Part shown: one piece after another, positions 35,912-42,618 of the stretch | How positions within the stretch are numbered: position 1 is the stretch's first letter | Layout: the number at the start of each line of letters is the position of its first letter | DNA from: Sediminibacterium sp. FEMGT703S | Lineage (GTDB): Bacteria; Bacteroidota; Bacteroidia; Chitinophagales; Chitinophagaceae | Assembly (NCBI GenBank): GCA_002786355.1 | Contig: PGCO01000003.1 | Location: 372,001-436,000 of the forward strand | DNA: 64,000 bases | Direction of reading: 5' to 3' | Made by a program: the position numbers and the translations under genes | The notes under the pieces: generated by a model | The model's input: only the letters and a program-made list of their open reading frames with translations | Database searches by the model: none | Told to the model about the DNA's origin: nothing

Positions 35912-35998
35912 TTATGCTTTTGCAAACTGGACCCGGCTCCTTTTCATAAAGAAGAAATAATAAAAAGAATAAAACCAGTTGTTAATTGCCGTTTGCAT
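35912..35998 (-). CDS. Aromatic-rich leader peptide of the phe/tyr/aro operon (attenuation)
   Basis: A 28-codon ORF, ATG at 35996-35998, TAA at 35912-35914. Codons 8-17 read WFYSFYYFFF: nine aromatic residues of ten, five Phe, three Tyr and one Trp. This is what a PheL-type leader peptide shows. When charged tRNA-Phe or tRNA-Tyr is scarce, a ribosome stalled here would free the segment GGAGCCGGGTCC (35929-35940) to pair with the terminator's 5' arm, letting transcription enter pheA. A competing hairpin is visible: AACTGG (35975-35980) with CCAGTT (35925-35930), extended by TGCAAAC/GTTTGCA. Basic C-terminal residues follow the aromatic run. The ORF is too short for usual gene callers. Confidence 0.85.
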   Translation of the reverse strand: MQTAINNWFYSFYYFFFMKRSRVQFAKA

Positions 35999-36005
35999 GA
36001 TATTT

Positions 36006-36013
36006 CAAATATA
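36006..36013 (-). promoter_or_regulatory. -7 promoter box TATATTTG for the leader and aromatic operon
   Basis: A full TAnnTTTG match ending 7 nt before the leader ATG. TTTG occurs 16 nt further upstream (36030-36033), somewhat close for a -33 element. The leader message would have almost no 5' untranslated region. The whole stretch 35852-36214 holds this promoter, the leader ORF, the attenuator, and the terminator of the next gene. Confidence 0.6.
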
Positions 36014-36096
36014 AGGATTGATTGGAAAGCAAAAAAATAATTTGATAAATATTAAACTAAGATTAGTTATTTACACAGACTCTTATAAAAAAATAA

Positions 36097-36120
36097 GCCC
36101 CTCCGTGGAAACGGAGCGGC
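36097..36120 (-). terminator. Terminator after the small Ala/Thr-rich lipoprotein gene
   Basis: The stem GCC-C-CTCCGT / ACGGAG-C-GGC has one C-C mismatch and loop GGAA. On the minus strand it is followed by TTATTTTTTT. It separates the lipoprotein transcript from the aromatic operon promoter. An 8-bp inverted repeat (ATCTGTTG 36154-36161 / CAACAGAT 36199-36206) lies in the same 3' region. Confidence 0.75.
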
Positions 36121-36214
36121 TTCTAACGATTGCTTGCCATATGAAACTTTTAAATCTGTTGTTCTTTTTGCAAGCTTAACTTCACCGGTTCTCTACACCA
36201 ACAGATCGTTCTAA

Positions 36215-36397
36215 TTACTTCTTAGTGCTATCAACAGCAGGAGCAGCAGCAGTAGTATCTACAGTTGCAGCAGTAGTGTCAACAGTTGCAGCAGCAGTGT
36301 CAACAGTTGTTGCAGTAGAATCAGCAGCAGCTTCTTTGTTTTCTCCAGCGCAAGATGCGAATACGCCTAATGCTAAAACGAATAACAATTTTTTCAT
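36215..36397 (-). CDS. Small Ala/Thr-rich lipoprotein
   Basis: 60 residues. A signal peptide with lipobox FASC puts the lipidated Cys at about residue 16. The mature part is low complexity: three TVDT(T/A)AA-type repeats and a short KK end, so about 44 residues of Ala, Thr, Asp and Val. Similar short lipoproteins occur in Bacteroidota with no known role. The signal peptide and its own terminator support a real gene despite small size. Confidence 0.7.
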   Translation of the reverse strand: MKKLLFVLALGVFASCAGENKEAAADSTATTVDTAAATVDTTAATVDTTAAAPAVDSTKK

Positions 36398-36541
36398 TTT
36401 TTTTCTTTTTTAGTTTGAATGATTACTGATTAATACGCCAACGAGAAAAAGGTAACCCGGCGTTTCAAATTTTTTTTATAAAAATTTTTAGGGCTATTTT
36501 GGGTTACTTTTAAGCTTACAACTGTATTAAAAGAACAGATA

Positions 36542-37108
36542 GTGAAAGGAGATACGAACGAACAAGCATTATTGAAGGGACTGGCTCACAACGATTCTAA
36601 GTCTGTCGAAATCATATATAAAGATAATTTTAATATGATTCAGACTTTTATTTTGAATAACAATGGGAGCTACGACGAAGCAAGAGATATATTTCAGGAA
36701 GCGATGATTGCTTTATATGAAAAGTCTCAAACGGATTCATTTGTGTTAACGTGTCAAATTAAGACATATCTATATTCTGTTTGCAGAAGGCTTTGGTTAA
36801 AAAGGCTTCAACAAATAGGCAGGTTTACTGGATCAGTTGATGGGTTTGAGGAAACGGTTGCTGTTGAAGAAGATTTAGAAACCCATGAAAAGAGGAACGC
36901 AGAGTTTGTTATAATGGATAGGGCCTTGAATAGTTTGGGTGAGCCTTGCAAAAGTTTACTCCAGGGTTATTATCTAAAAAAAATGGACATGAATGCTTTG
37001 GCGGCCGAATTTGGGTACACCAATGCAGACAATGCGAAAAACCAGAAATACAAGTGTTTGATGCGATTAAAGAAATTATTCTTTTCGCAATATAATATTG
37101 GAGAGTAA
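36542..37108 (+). CDS. ECF-like sigma-70 family RNA polymerase sigma factor
   Basis: 188 residues. Region 2 is visible as FNMIQTFILNNNGSYDEARDIFQEAMIALYEK (DxEDxxQE-like), and region 4 as MDRALNSLGEPCKSLLQGYYLKKMDMNALAAEFGYTNADNAKNQKYKCLMRLKKL. The latter fits ECF sigma factors of Bacteroidota where the helix-turn-helix has NA..AKNQK. No ATG fits; the GTG at 36542 with AAAGGAG overlapping is the best start. The next gene, an anti-sigma-like/protease fusion, starts 4 bp after the stop, so the two are surely co-expressed. Confidence 0.88.
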   Translation: MKGDTNEQALLKGLAHNDSKSVEIIYKDNFNMIQTFILNNNGSYDEARDIFQEAMIALYEKSQTDSFVLTCQIKTYLYSVCRRLWLKRLQQIGRFTGSVDGFEETVAVEEDLETHEKRNAEFVIMDRALNSLGEPCKSLLQGYYLKKMDMNALAAEFGYTNADNAKNQKYKCLMRLKKLFFSQYNIGE

Positions 37109-37112
37109 GTAT

Positions 37113-38219
37113 ATGGATGATATTTTATTATTAGACGCAATTGAAAGATATCTCAGCGGAGAAATGAGCCCTGAAGAGCGTGCCTATTTTGAGAATCTTC
37201 GCAATACTACCCCTGAAATTGATCAGATGGTAGTAGAACACAATATGTTTTTGCATCAAATTGCCGATTATTCTGCCAATATTCAAATTAAACAAACCTT
37301 ACATGAGGTTCATCAAAATCTTTTAGAAAGAGGTGATTTGAACGAAGGTGGCGCTTTAAGTCCTAAAGGAAAAGTGATCCAATTTTGGAATAAGTATAAA
37401 AGAGTTACTGCCATTGCTGCTTCTGTTGGGGGCGTTATCGCTTTATTCATCAGTGGCCTGGCAATGTATTTTTCTACTTCGGTGAACGACCCCAAATTAG
37501 AACAACTAGGTAAAGATTTAGAAGTAGTAAAGAAAAATCAACAATACCAAGGCGATATCATTAATGAAGTAACTTCTAAAATTCCGATGAATGCCCGTTT
37601 ATTAAGTGGTGGTTCAGGTTTTTTAGTAGATGTTAAAGGCTATATTGTTACTAATGCACATATTCTTAAAGGAACTGGAGCAATTGTTGTTAATAGTAAG
37701 GGGAAAGAATTTAAATCTTCCATTGTATTGATTGACCACGTCAAAGACTTGGCCATCTTGAAAATAAACGATGAAGATTACGAAGCCATAAAAAGCATCC
37801 CTTACACAATTCAAAAGACCAATTCCAGTTTAGGAGAAGAAATATTTACACTAGGATATCCAAGAAATGAGATTGTTTATGGAATGGGGTATTTGAGTGC
37901 TAAATCTGGATTTAATGGAGACTCATTATCCTATCAAATTCAAATAAGTGCTAATCCTGGCAACTCCGGCGGACCAGTGTTCAACAAAAATGGTGAAGTA
38001 ATTGGAGTGCTAAGCACCAAGCAGGCTCAAGCTGATGGGGTAGCTTTTGCAGTGAAATCAAAGAATATTCACACGATAATCGAAGATTTAAAGAAAAGCG
38101 ACACTGCCTTCCAAAGAGTTAAACTGCCTAATAAATCCTCTTTAAAGGGTGTTGAAAGAAAAGCACAAATCAATAAATTAGAAGACTGCGTTTACTTTGT
38201 AAAGGCTTACGGGAAATAA
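37113..38219 (+). CDS. Anti-sigma-like domain fused to a membrane-anchored trypsin-like protease
   Basis: 368 residues from ATG 37113; the TTG at 37098 overlaps the sigma gene and is not preferred. Residues ~1-90 look like a cytoplasmic anti-sigma domain (DAIERYLSGEMSPEERAYFENL, no zinc motif visible). A single transmembrane helix spans about 97-119. A periplasmic trypsin-like (HtrA/Do) domain follows with H183 in TNAHIL, D212 in VKDLAIL and S285 in GNSGGPV. There is no PDZ domain. Context suggests a sigma regulator whose own protease domain senses envelope damage or cleaves the anti-sigma part. That is inference. Confidence 0.82.
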   Translation: MDDILLLDAIERYLSGEMSPEERAYFENLRNTTPEIDQMVVEHNMFLHQIADYSANIQIKQTLHEVHQNLLERGDLNEGGALSPKGKVIQFWNKYKRVTAIAASVGGVIALFISGLAMYFSTSVNDPKLEQLGKDLEVVKKNQQYQGDIINEVTSKIPMNARLLSGGSGFLVDVKGYIVTNAHILKGTGAIVVNSKGKEFKSSIVLIDHVKDLAILKINDEDYEAIKSIPYTIQKTNSSLGEEIFTLGYPRNEIVYGMGYLSAKSGFNGDSLSYQIQISANPGNSGGPVFNKNGEVIGVLSTKQAQADGVAFAVKSKNIHTIIEDLKKSDTAFQRVKLPNKSSLKGVERKAQINKLEDCVYFVKAYGK

Positions 38220-38276
38220 GATACGTTCAAGTGTAAAATATTGAATGCATCTCAATTATAATTCCTCAAATAAAAA

Positions 38277-38305
38277 GGTCTCAGTTACATTATGCAGCTG
38301 AGACC
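38277..38305. terminator. Bidirectional intrinsic terminator
   Basis: GGTCTCAG / CTGAGACC with flanking AAAA/TTTT extends the stem to 12 bp, loop 13 nt. It lies between the converging protease fusion and nucleotidyltransferase genes. Confidence 0.85.
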
Positions 38306-38333
38306 TTTTATTATTTAAAAGCTATCTGAATAT

Positions 38334-39233
38334 TTACTTCCATAAAGAAGCAGGATAGATTTTTTCTTCTACTAATTGGCTTATTGCTGCTTGTACACCA
38401 GGAGCATCTTCTTTATAAGTCACCCCAAACCACTGAGCGGATGTTGGCAAAACTTTTAATACGCCTTTCCCAGACTGAATAAACTCATTTGCTGCGTAGG
38501 GAATAAAAAATTCTGACTTTAATTCTTGTCCTTTTGCAGCAAGAAATTCAGTAAACATAGTCTCACACATGTCAATGAATTCAGGTGCAAAGCAAAAATA
38601 GTTCATACTAACTAAGCTGGTTCCAGGCAATGGGGTTTTACCATTTTCATCCTCGTAAACAATCTGGTTGTTTTCGCGATATATTTTTGTTCGCTCATTA
38701 ATTTCTGTCAAATTATTATTGGCATCAGCTGTACATACGCCTCTACTTACACTTCCATTTTCACTTAATGTTTTTTGAAGCTCATAGCCTAACAATGCAA
38801 ATGTAGAAGCGTTACAAGCAGTTGTTAAAAAGTCGAATGCTTTATCAAATGCATCACGTCCATAATAATCATCTGCATTAATTACTGCAAAAGGCTCATT
38901 TACTTTGCCTTTGCAACATAATACTGCGTGTGCAGTTCCCCATGGCTTTGCACGCTCTGCTGGTATTGAATAACCATTGGTATAGGCTTCCAAATGCTGG
39001 TATACATAGTCGATAGCCACTTTACCTGCCAATTTAGGTTCGAAAATACTTTTGAATTGATCGGCAAATTCTTCACGGATGATAAACACTACTTTACCGA
39101 AGCCAGCATTAATAGCATCATAAATTGAATAATCCATAATGGTTTCCCCATCAGGACCAAATGACTGTATTTGTTTCATGCTTCCATAACGGCTAGCCAT
39201 TCCGGCAGCTAAAATTACAAGAGTAGGTTTCAT
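38334..39233 (-). CDS. Sugar-phosphate nucleotidyltransferase family protein
   Basis: 299 residues. The N-terminal motif LAAGMASRYGSMKQ is the nucleotide-binding loop (usually LAAGxGxRxxPLT); here the P-L-T part is replaced, as in a distinct Bacteroidota subgroup. NADDYYGRDAF is the metal/nucleotide Asp motif, and KPWGTAHAVLCCK matches the substrate block. It likely makes an NDP-sugar, but the sugar cannot be named. A TAACTTTG promoter box lies upstream. Confidence 0.85.
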   Translation of the reverse strand: MKPTLVILAAGMASRYGSMKQIQSFGPDGETIMDYSIYDAINAGFGKVVFIIREEFADQFKSIFEPKLAGKVAIDYVYQHLEAYTNGYSIPAERAKPWGTAHAVLCCKGKVNEPFAVINADDYYGRDAFDKAFDFLTTACNASTFALLGYELQKTLSENGSVSRGVCTADANNNLTEINERTKIYRENNQIVYEDENGKTPLPGTSLVSMNYFCFAPEFIDMCETMFTEFLAAKGQELKSEFFIPYAANEFIQSGKGVLKVLPTSAQWFGVTYKEDAPGVQAAISQLVEEKIYPASLWK

Positions 39234-39250
39234 AGCTTAAATTTACAATA

Positions 39251-39258
39251 CAAAGTTA
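39251..39258 (-). promoter_or_regulatory. -7 promoter box TAACTTTG for the nucleotidyltransferase gene
   Basis: A full TAnnTTTG match, 17 nt before the ATG, with a TTG 18 nt further upstream. It is the best-formed -33/-7 pair in the window. Confidence 0.6.
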
Positions 39259-39290
39259 AAACAATTAACATTGCAACAATTGATAATCAT

Positions 39291-40172
39291 ATGTCTTTTG
39301 ACACAAATAAAATTACTTTACAATCGCTACAAAGTCTATCAACACCCTCAATTAGTGTTGCAACGCTTAGAACGGATTTAATTCATCCAATAGTAAGTGG
39401 TAATAAATGGTTTAAATTAAGGTATTATCTGGAGGAAGCGAAACGGCTCAAAAGCAATACCATTGCTAGTTTTGGCGGAGCTTATTCAAATCATATTGTA
39501 GCACTTGCTGCTGCTTGTAAACTATATGGTTTCAATTCAGTTGGTTTTATTAGAGGTGAAGCAGGTAATTCTCCAACACTTATAGAAGCGGCTTCATTGG
39601 GAATGAAACTTTATTATTTATCCAGGGAATCCTATAAAGATAAGTTAGAAATAATGGATCAATATGCTGGAGAAAATTGGTATTGGATTCAAGAGGGAGG
39701 TTATGGAGTACAAGGGGCGCAAGGTGCTGCATCTATGTTAAGTGTTAGAGACTGTTCTGCCTTTACGCATATAGTTTGCGCATGTGGAACTGGAACCATG
39801 ATGGCAGGAATAGTAGCAGGTTCAACATCGATTCAAAGAGTGATAGGCATTAGTGTACTTAAAAACAACTTTGATTTAGAGGAATCTGTCAAAAAGATTC
39901 TTCCTTCAGGAACAACTAACCAATTTGACCTATTTCACAATTATCATTTTGGAGGATACGCGAAACACCCGCCTGCACTAATTGACTATATGAATCATCT
40001 TTTTGAAAGAGAAGCAGTACCAACCGATTTGGTTTATACTGCTAAACTTTTTTATGCAGTAGAAGATTTATTAAAACAGCAATATTTTGGCAATCAAGCA
40101 GCTATTTTAATCATACATAGCGGGGGCCAACAAGGCAATAAAAGTTTGCCAAATAAAAGCTTAGTATTTTGA
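39291..40172 (+). CDS. ACC deaminase / D-cysteine desulfhydrase-like PLP enzyme
   Basis: 293 residues. It is a fold type II PLP enzyme. The Schiff-base Lys is K39 in SGNKWFKLRYYLEEA; SFGGAYSNHIVALAAA binds the cofactor phosphate side, and a glycine-rich CACGTGTMMAGI loop follows. This matches the 1-aminocyclopropane-1-carboxylate deaminase/D-cysteine desulfhydrase group, but substrate-specific residues cannot be told. It is slightly shorter than the ~330-residue typical members. It starts in the divergent space with the nucleotidyltransferase gene. Confidence 0.85.
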   Translation: MSFDTNKITLQSLQSLSTPSISVATLRTDLIHPIVSGNKWFKLRYYLEEAKRLKSNTIASFGGAYSNHIVALAAACKLYGFNSVGFIRGEAGNSPTLIEAASLGMKLYYLSRESYKDKLEIMDQYAGENWYWIQEGGYGVQGAQGAASMLSVRDCSAFTHIVCACGTGTMMAGIVAGSTSIQRVIGISVLKNNFDLEESVKKILPSGTTNQFDLFHNYHFGGYAKHPPALIDYMNHLFEREAVPTDLVYTAKLFYAVEDLLKQQYFGNQAAILIIHSGGQQGNKSLPNKSLVF

Positions 40173-40188
40173 CTAAAATAAAATTTGA

Positions 40189-40196
40189 TATTTTTG
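40189..40196 (+). promoter_or_regulatory. -7 promoter box TATTTTTG for the small exported protein
   Basis: A full TAnnTTTG match with TTTG 17 nt upstream, ending 6 nt before the ATG at 40203. It supports that start rather than the upstream one at 40185. Confidence 0.55.
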
Positions 40197-40202
40197 TATT
40201 CT

Positions 40203-40709
40203 ATGCGTTTATTTATTTTTCTAAGCTTAGTATTTTTATTTTGTAGTGGTATTGCCGCGCAAAAGAACACAAAAAAAAGAGCCCGAAAAAAAACTGATAA
40301 ACAGCAAATATTTATTAAAGACAAACTGTATAAAGAATTAAGTAAGTCTGCATACAATCAATTTAAAGATTCTATTTTTAAAAACACGAAAGACACATTA
40401 ACCAGAAAAGATAAAAATACAGTTATACTTTCTCCAGTCTATAAAATTGAATTGCAGGAAAATTGGATCCCTTCCATTTATGTATTTACAAATTCAAAAG
40501 GTAACCTAGCCATTGAATTACCAAATACACAATCTAAACGGTACAGCCTTTTCATTTATGATGGAAAATTATTATTGCACAATATCACAAACTTAAATGA
40601 AGATAAATGGGTGGTAGAAAAAAGTAATTTTTACCATAGCGGATGGTATCAATTTGAGCTTTATTGTGATGGAGAATTACTGGAAAGAAATAAATTTTAT
40701 CTCCAATAA
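40203..40709 (+). CDS. Exported protein, unknown function
   Basis: 168 residues from the ATG at 40203. It has a signal peptide (FLSLVFLFCSGIAAQ, cleavage after AAQ near residue 19). The mature N-terminus is a dense basic stretch (KNTKKRARKKTDK), followed by a helical segment and a beta-rich C-terminal domain with many aromatics (KIELQENWIPSIYVFTNSKG, HSGWYQFELYCDGELL). No family recognised; likely periplasmic or surface-exposed. It converges with lipB with a 3-bp gap. Confidence 0.7.
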   Translation: MRLFIFLSLVFLFCSGIAAQKNTKKRARKKTDKQQIFIKDKLYKELSKSAYNQFKDSIFKNTKDTLTRKDKNTVILSPVYKIELQENWIPSIYVFTNSKGNLAIELPNTQSKRYSLFIYDGKLLLHNITNLNEDKWVVEKSNFYHSGWYQFELYCDGELLERNKFYLQ

Positions 40710-40712
40710 AAA

Positions 40713-41435
40713 TTAAGCACCCATTAAACGGCAATGAAAAAGTGTTTCGAAATGCTTTTTTACCCTGTATTTTACTTCATCCATATCAACAACCCTACCC
40801 AACTCTTGCGCTAAGGAGGCAACTTTTTTATTCTGTATTCCGCAAGGAACTATATGATCAAAATAACGAAGGTCTGTATTTACATTGAAAGCAAAACCAT
40901 GCATGGTAATCCATCTACTACATTTGATTCCCATCGCGCAAATTTTTCGCTCTTTTCCTTTGATATGAGCATCTAACCATACGCCTGTTTCTCCTGCACT
41001 TCTTTCCCCTTTTAATCCATAATCGGCCATTGTTAAAATAATCACTTCTTCAAGCGTTCTTAAATACCATCCTAAATCGGTTTTGAAGCGTTCTAAATCT
41101 AAAATAGGATACCCAACCAGCTGTCCTGGTCCATGAAATGTAATGTCTCCTCCCCTATTAATATGAAAATATTCAATACCCTTTTTTAGTCGGTCCGCTT
41201 CGCTAATAAGCACATGTTCTTCTTTCCCGTTTTTACCCAATGTATATACAGGTGGATGCTCTACAAACAATAAATGATGCAACGTTGGGATTGTATCGGG
41301 GGCAAATGATTGTTGGTTCCCAAACTTAAAAGCCATTTTTATATCGGCATTTGCCTTAAGCAAAGATTCCTGCTGATCCCATACCGCTTTGTAACTCTTT
41401 TCGCCTAAATCTTTGAAAATGACTTCCTGCTCCAT
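40713..41435 (-). CDS. lipB: Octanoyl-[acyl-carrier-protein] transferase LipB
   Basis: 240 residues. It moves octanoate from acyl carrier protein to lipoyl domains. Motifs: [22 protein letters not shown] (substrate block), the Lys in [11 protein letters not shown] (K171) and the nucleophile C198 in DHIVPCGI. Lipoylated targets include E2 subunits of the pyruvate dehydrogenase complex, whose E1 beta-type gene is at the right end. It diverges from rluD, with 28 bp between the two ATGs. Confidence 0.96.
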   Translation of the reverse strand: MEQEVIFKDLGEKSYKAVWDQQESLLKANADIKMAFKFGNQQSFAPDTIPTLHHLLFVEHPPVYTLGKNGKEEHVLISEADRLKKGIEYFHINRGGDITFHGPGQLVGYPILDLERFKTDLGWYLRTLEEVIILTMADYGLKGERSAGETGVWLDAHIKGKERKICAMGIKCSRWITMHGFAFNVNTDLRYFDHIVPCGIQNKKVASLAQELGRVVDMDEVKYRVKKHFETLFHCRLMGA

Positions 41436-41439
41436 ACCA

Positions 41440-41447
41440 CAAAAATA
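41440..41447 (-). promoter_or_regulatory. -7 promoter box TATTTTTG for lipB
   Basis: A full TAnnTTTG match ending 4 nt before the lipB ATG. It sits 4 bp from the matching rluD box on the other strand. Confidence 0.5.
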
Positions 41448-41451
41448 AAGC

Positions 41452-41459
41452 TAATTTTG
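41452..41459 (+). promoter_or_regulatory. -7 promoter box TAATTTTG for rluD-like gene
   Basis: A full TAnnTTTG match ending 4 nt before the rluD-like ATG; the message is a leaderless candidate. Confidence 0.5.
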
Positions 41460-41463
41460 CCGC

Positions 41464-42501
41464 ATGCAGATAGATACAGCATTTATTTCAGAAGAGCAGT
41501 CTGATGCCTTATATGAACGAAAGGTTTTTATAGTAGATAAAGGTCAAGAACCCTTCAGAATTGATAAATGGGTTCAAATGCATATGGAAGGGGCAACCAG
41601 AAATAAAGTTCAAAAAGGAATAGACGCAGGCTTTTTAACCGTCAATGGCAAAATGGTAAAAAGCAACTATAAAATAAAACCGGGCGATGAAATTATTTTA
41701 ATGAGCCTGATTAATCCTGAACACACTATTCTGAAGGAAGAAGACATTCCATTAAACATCGTTTATGAAGATGAATATTTAATGGTCATCAATAAACCGC
41801 CCAATATGGTGGTACACCCCGGGGTAGGCAATTTTAGCGGAACCCTTTTAAACGGAGTAGCTTACTATTTAAGACAACAAAATCCACAATTAAACGAAGA
41901 GAGCTTACCTCGGTTTGGATTGGTTCATCGAATTGATAAAAATACAACAGGCTTGATTGTATTAGCCAAAACAGGTGAAGCTGCTGCACATTTAGCTAAA
42001 CAGTTTTTTAATCATACCGTAAACAGACGTTATGTTGCATTGGTTTGGGGAAATATAACTGAAAATGAAGGCACTATTAATGCACATATAGCCCGACATA
42101 AACAACATAGAAAAATGTTTGATGCATATCCTGATGGTGAAATAGGGAAACATGCAATAACACATTATAAAGTTCTAGAACGTTTTAATTATGTAACCCT
42201 TGTTGAATGCAAATTAGAAACAGGTCGTACACACCAAATAAGGGTGCACATGAAATATATTGGGCATACCTTATTTAATGATATGGAATATGGAGGCGAC
42301 AAAATATTAAAAGGCACAGTTTATTCCAGATACAAACAATTTGTAGACAACTGTTTTGAAGCTTGTCCTAGGTGTGCTTTACACGCCAAAACACTTGGTT
42401 TTATTCATCCAGCTACGGGAAAAGAAATCTTTTTTGAATCGCCAATACCCGCTGATATGGAATCAGCGATCGATAAATGGAGAACATATAGCAAGGTTTA
42501 A
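41464..42501 (+). CDS. RluA-family 23S rRNA pseudouridine synthase (RluD-like)
   Basis: 345 residues. The N-terminal S4 RNA-binding domain (about 30-95) has RIDKWVQMHMEGATRNKVQKGIDAGFLTVNGK. The catalytic domain has HRIDKNTTGLIVLAKT with the catalytic D158, plus LVECKLETGRTHQIRVHM. It probably makes pseudouridines of the helix 69 region in 23S rRNA. The HRID form in place of HRLD is a common variant. Whether it is RluD, RluC or RluA cannot be settled by eye, but the S4 domain excludes RluA proper. Confidence 0.93.
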   Translation: MQIDTAFISEEQSDALYERKVFIVDKGQEPFRIDKWVQMHMEGATRNKVQKGIDAGFLTVNGKMVKSNYKIKPGDEIILMSLINPEHTILKEEDIPLNIVYEDEYLMVINKPPNMVVHPGVGNFSGTLLNGVAYYLRQQNPQLNEESLPRFGLVHRIDKNTTGLIVLAKTGEAAAHLAKQFFNHTVNRRYVALVWGNITENEGTINAHIARHKQHRKMFDAYPDGEIGKHAITHYKVLERFNYVTLVECKLETGRTHQIRVHMKYIGHTLFNDMEYGGDKILKGTVYSRYKQFVDNCFEACPRCALHAKTLGFIHPATGKEIFFESPIPADMESAIDKWRTYSKV

Positions 42502-42514
42502 CTTTTCATTAGCA

Positions 42515-42528
42515 AATTTGGCCAAATT
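42515..42528. repeat. 14-bp perfect palindrome AATTTGG-CCAAATT
   Basis: It lies 14 bp past the rluD-like stop, ahead of the subtilase gene. It could be an operator or a chance repeat. The 117-bp gap shows nothing else firm. Confidence 0.3.
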
Positions 42529-42618
42529 GGAGCTATAATCCCACTGAAAATCATAAACTCTAACCTTTATTTATCATTAGTATTCTGCAAATTTGTACCG
42601 AGAGAAAAATTATAATAC

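Noticed and set aside
36225-36413. Plus-strand Val/Ala-rich ORF
   Set aside because: It is the antisense shadow of the small lipoprotein gene, which has a signal peptide and lipobox.
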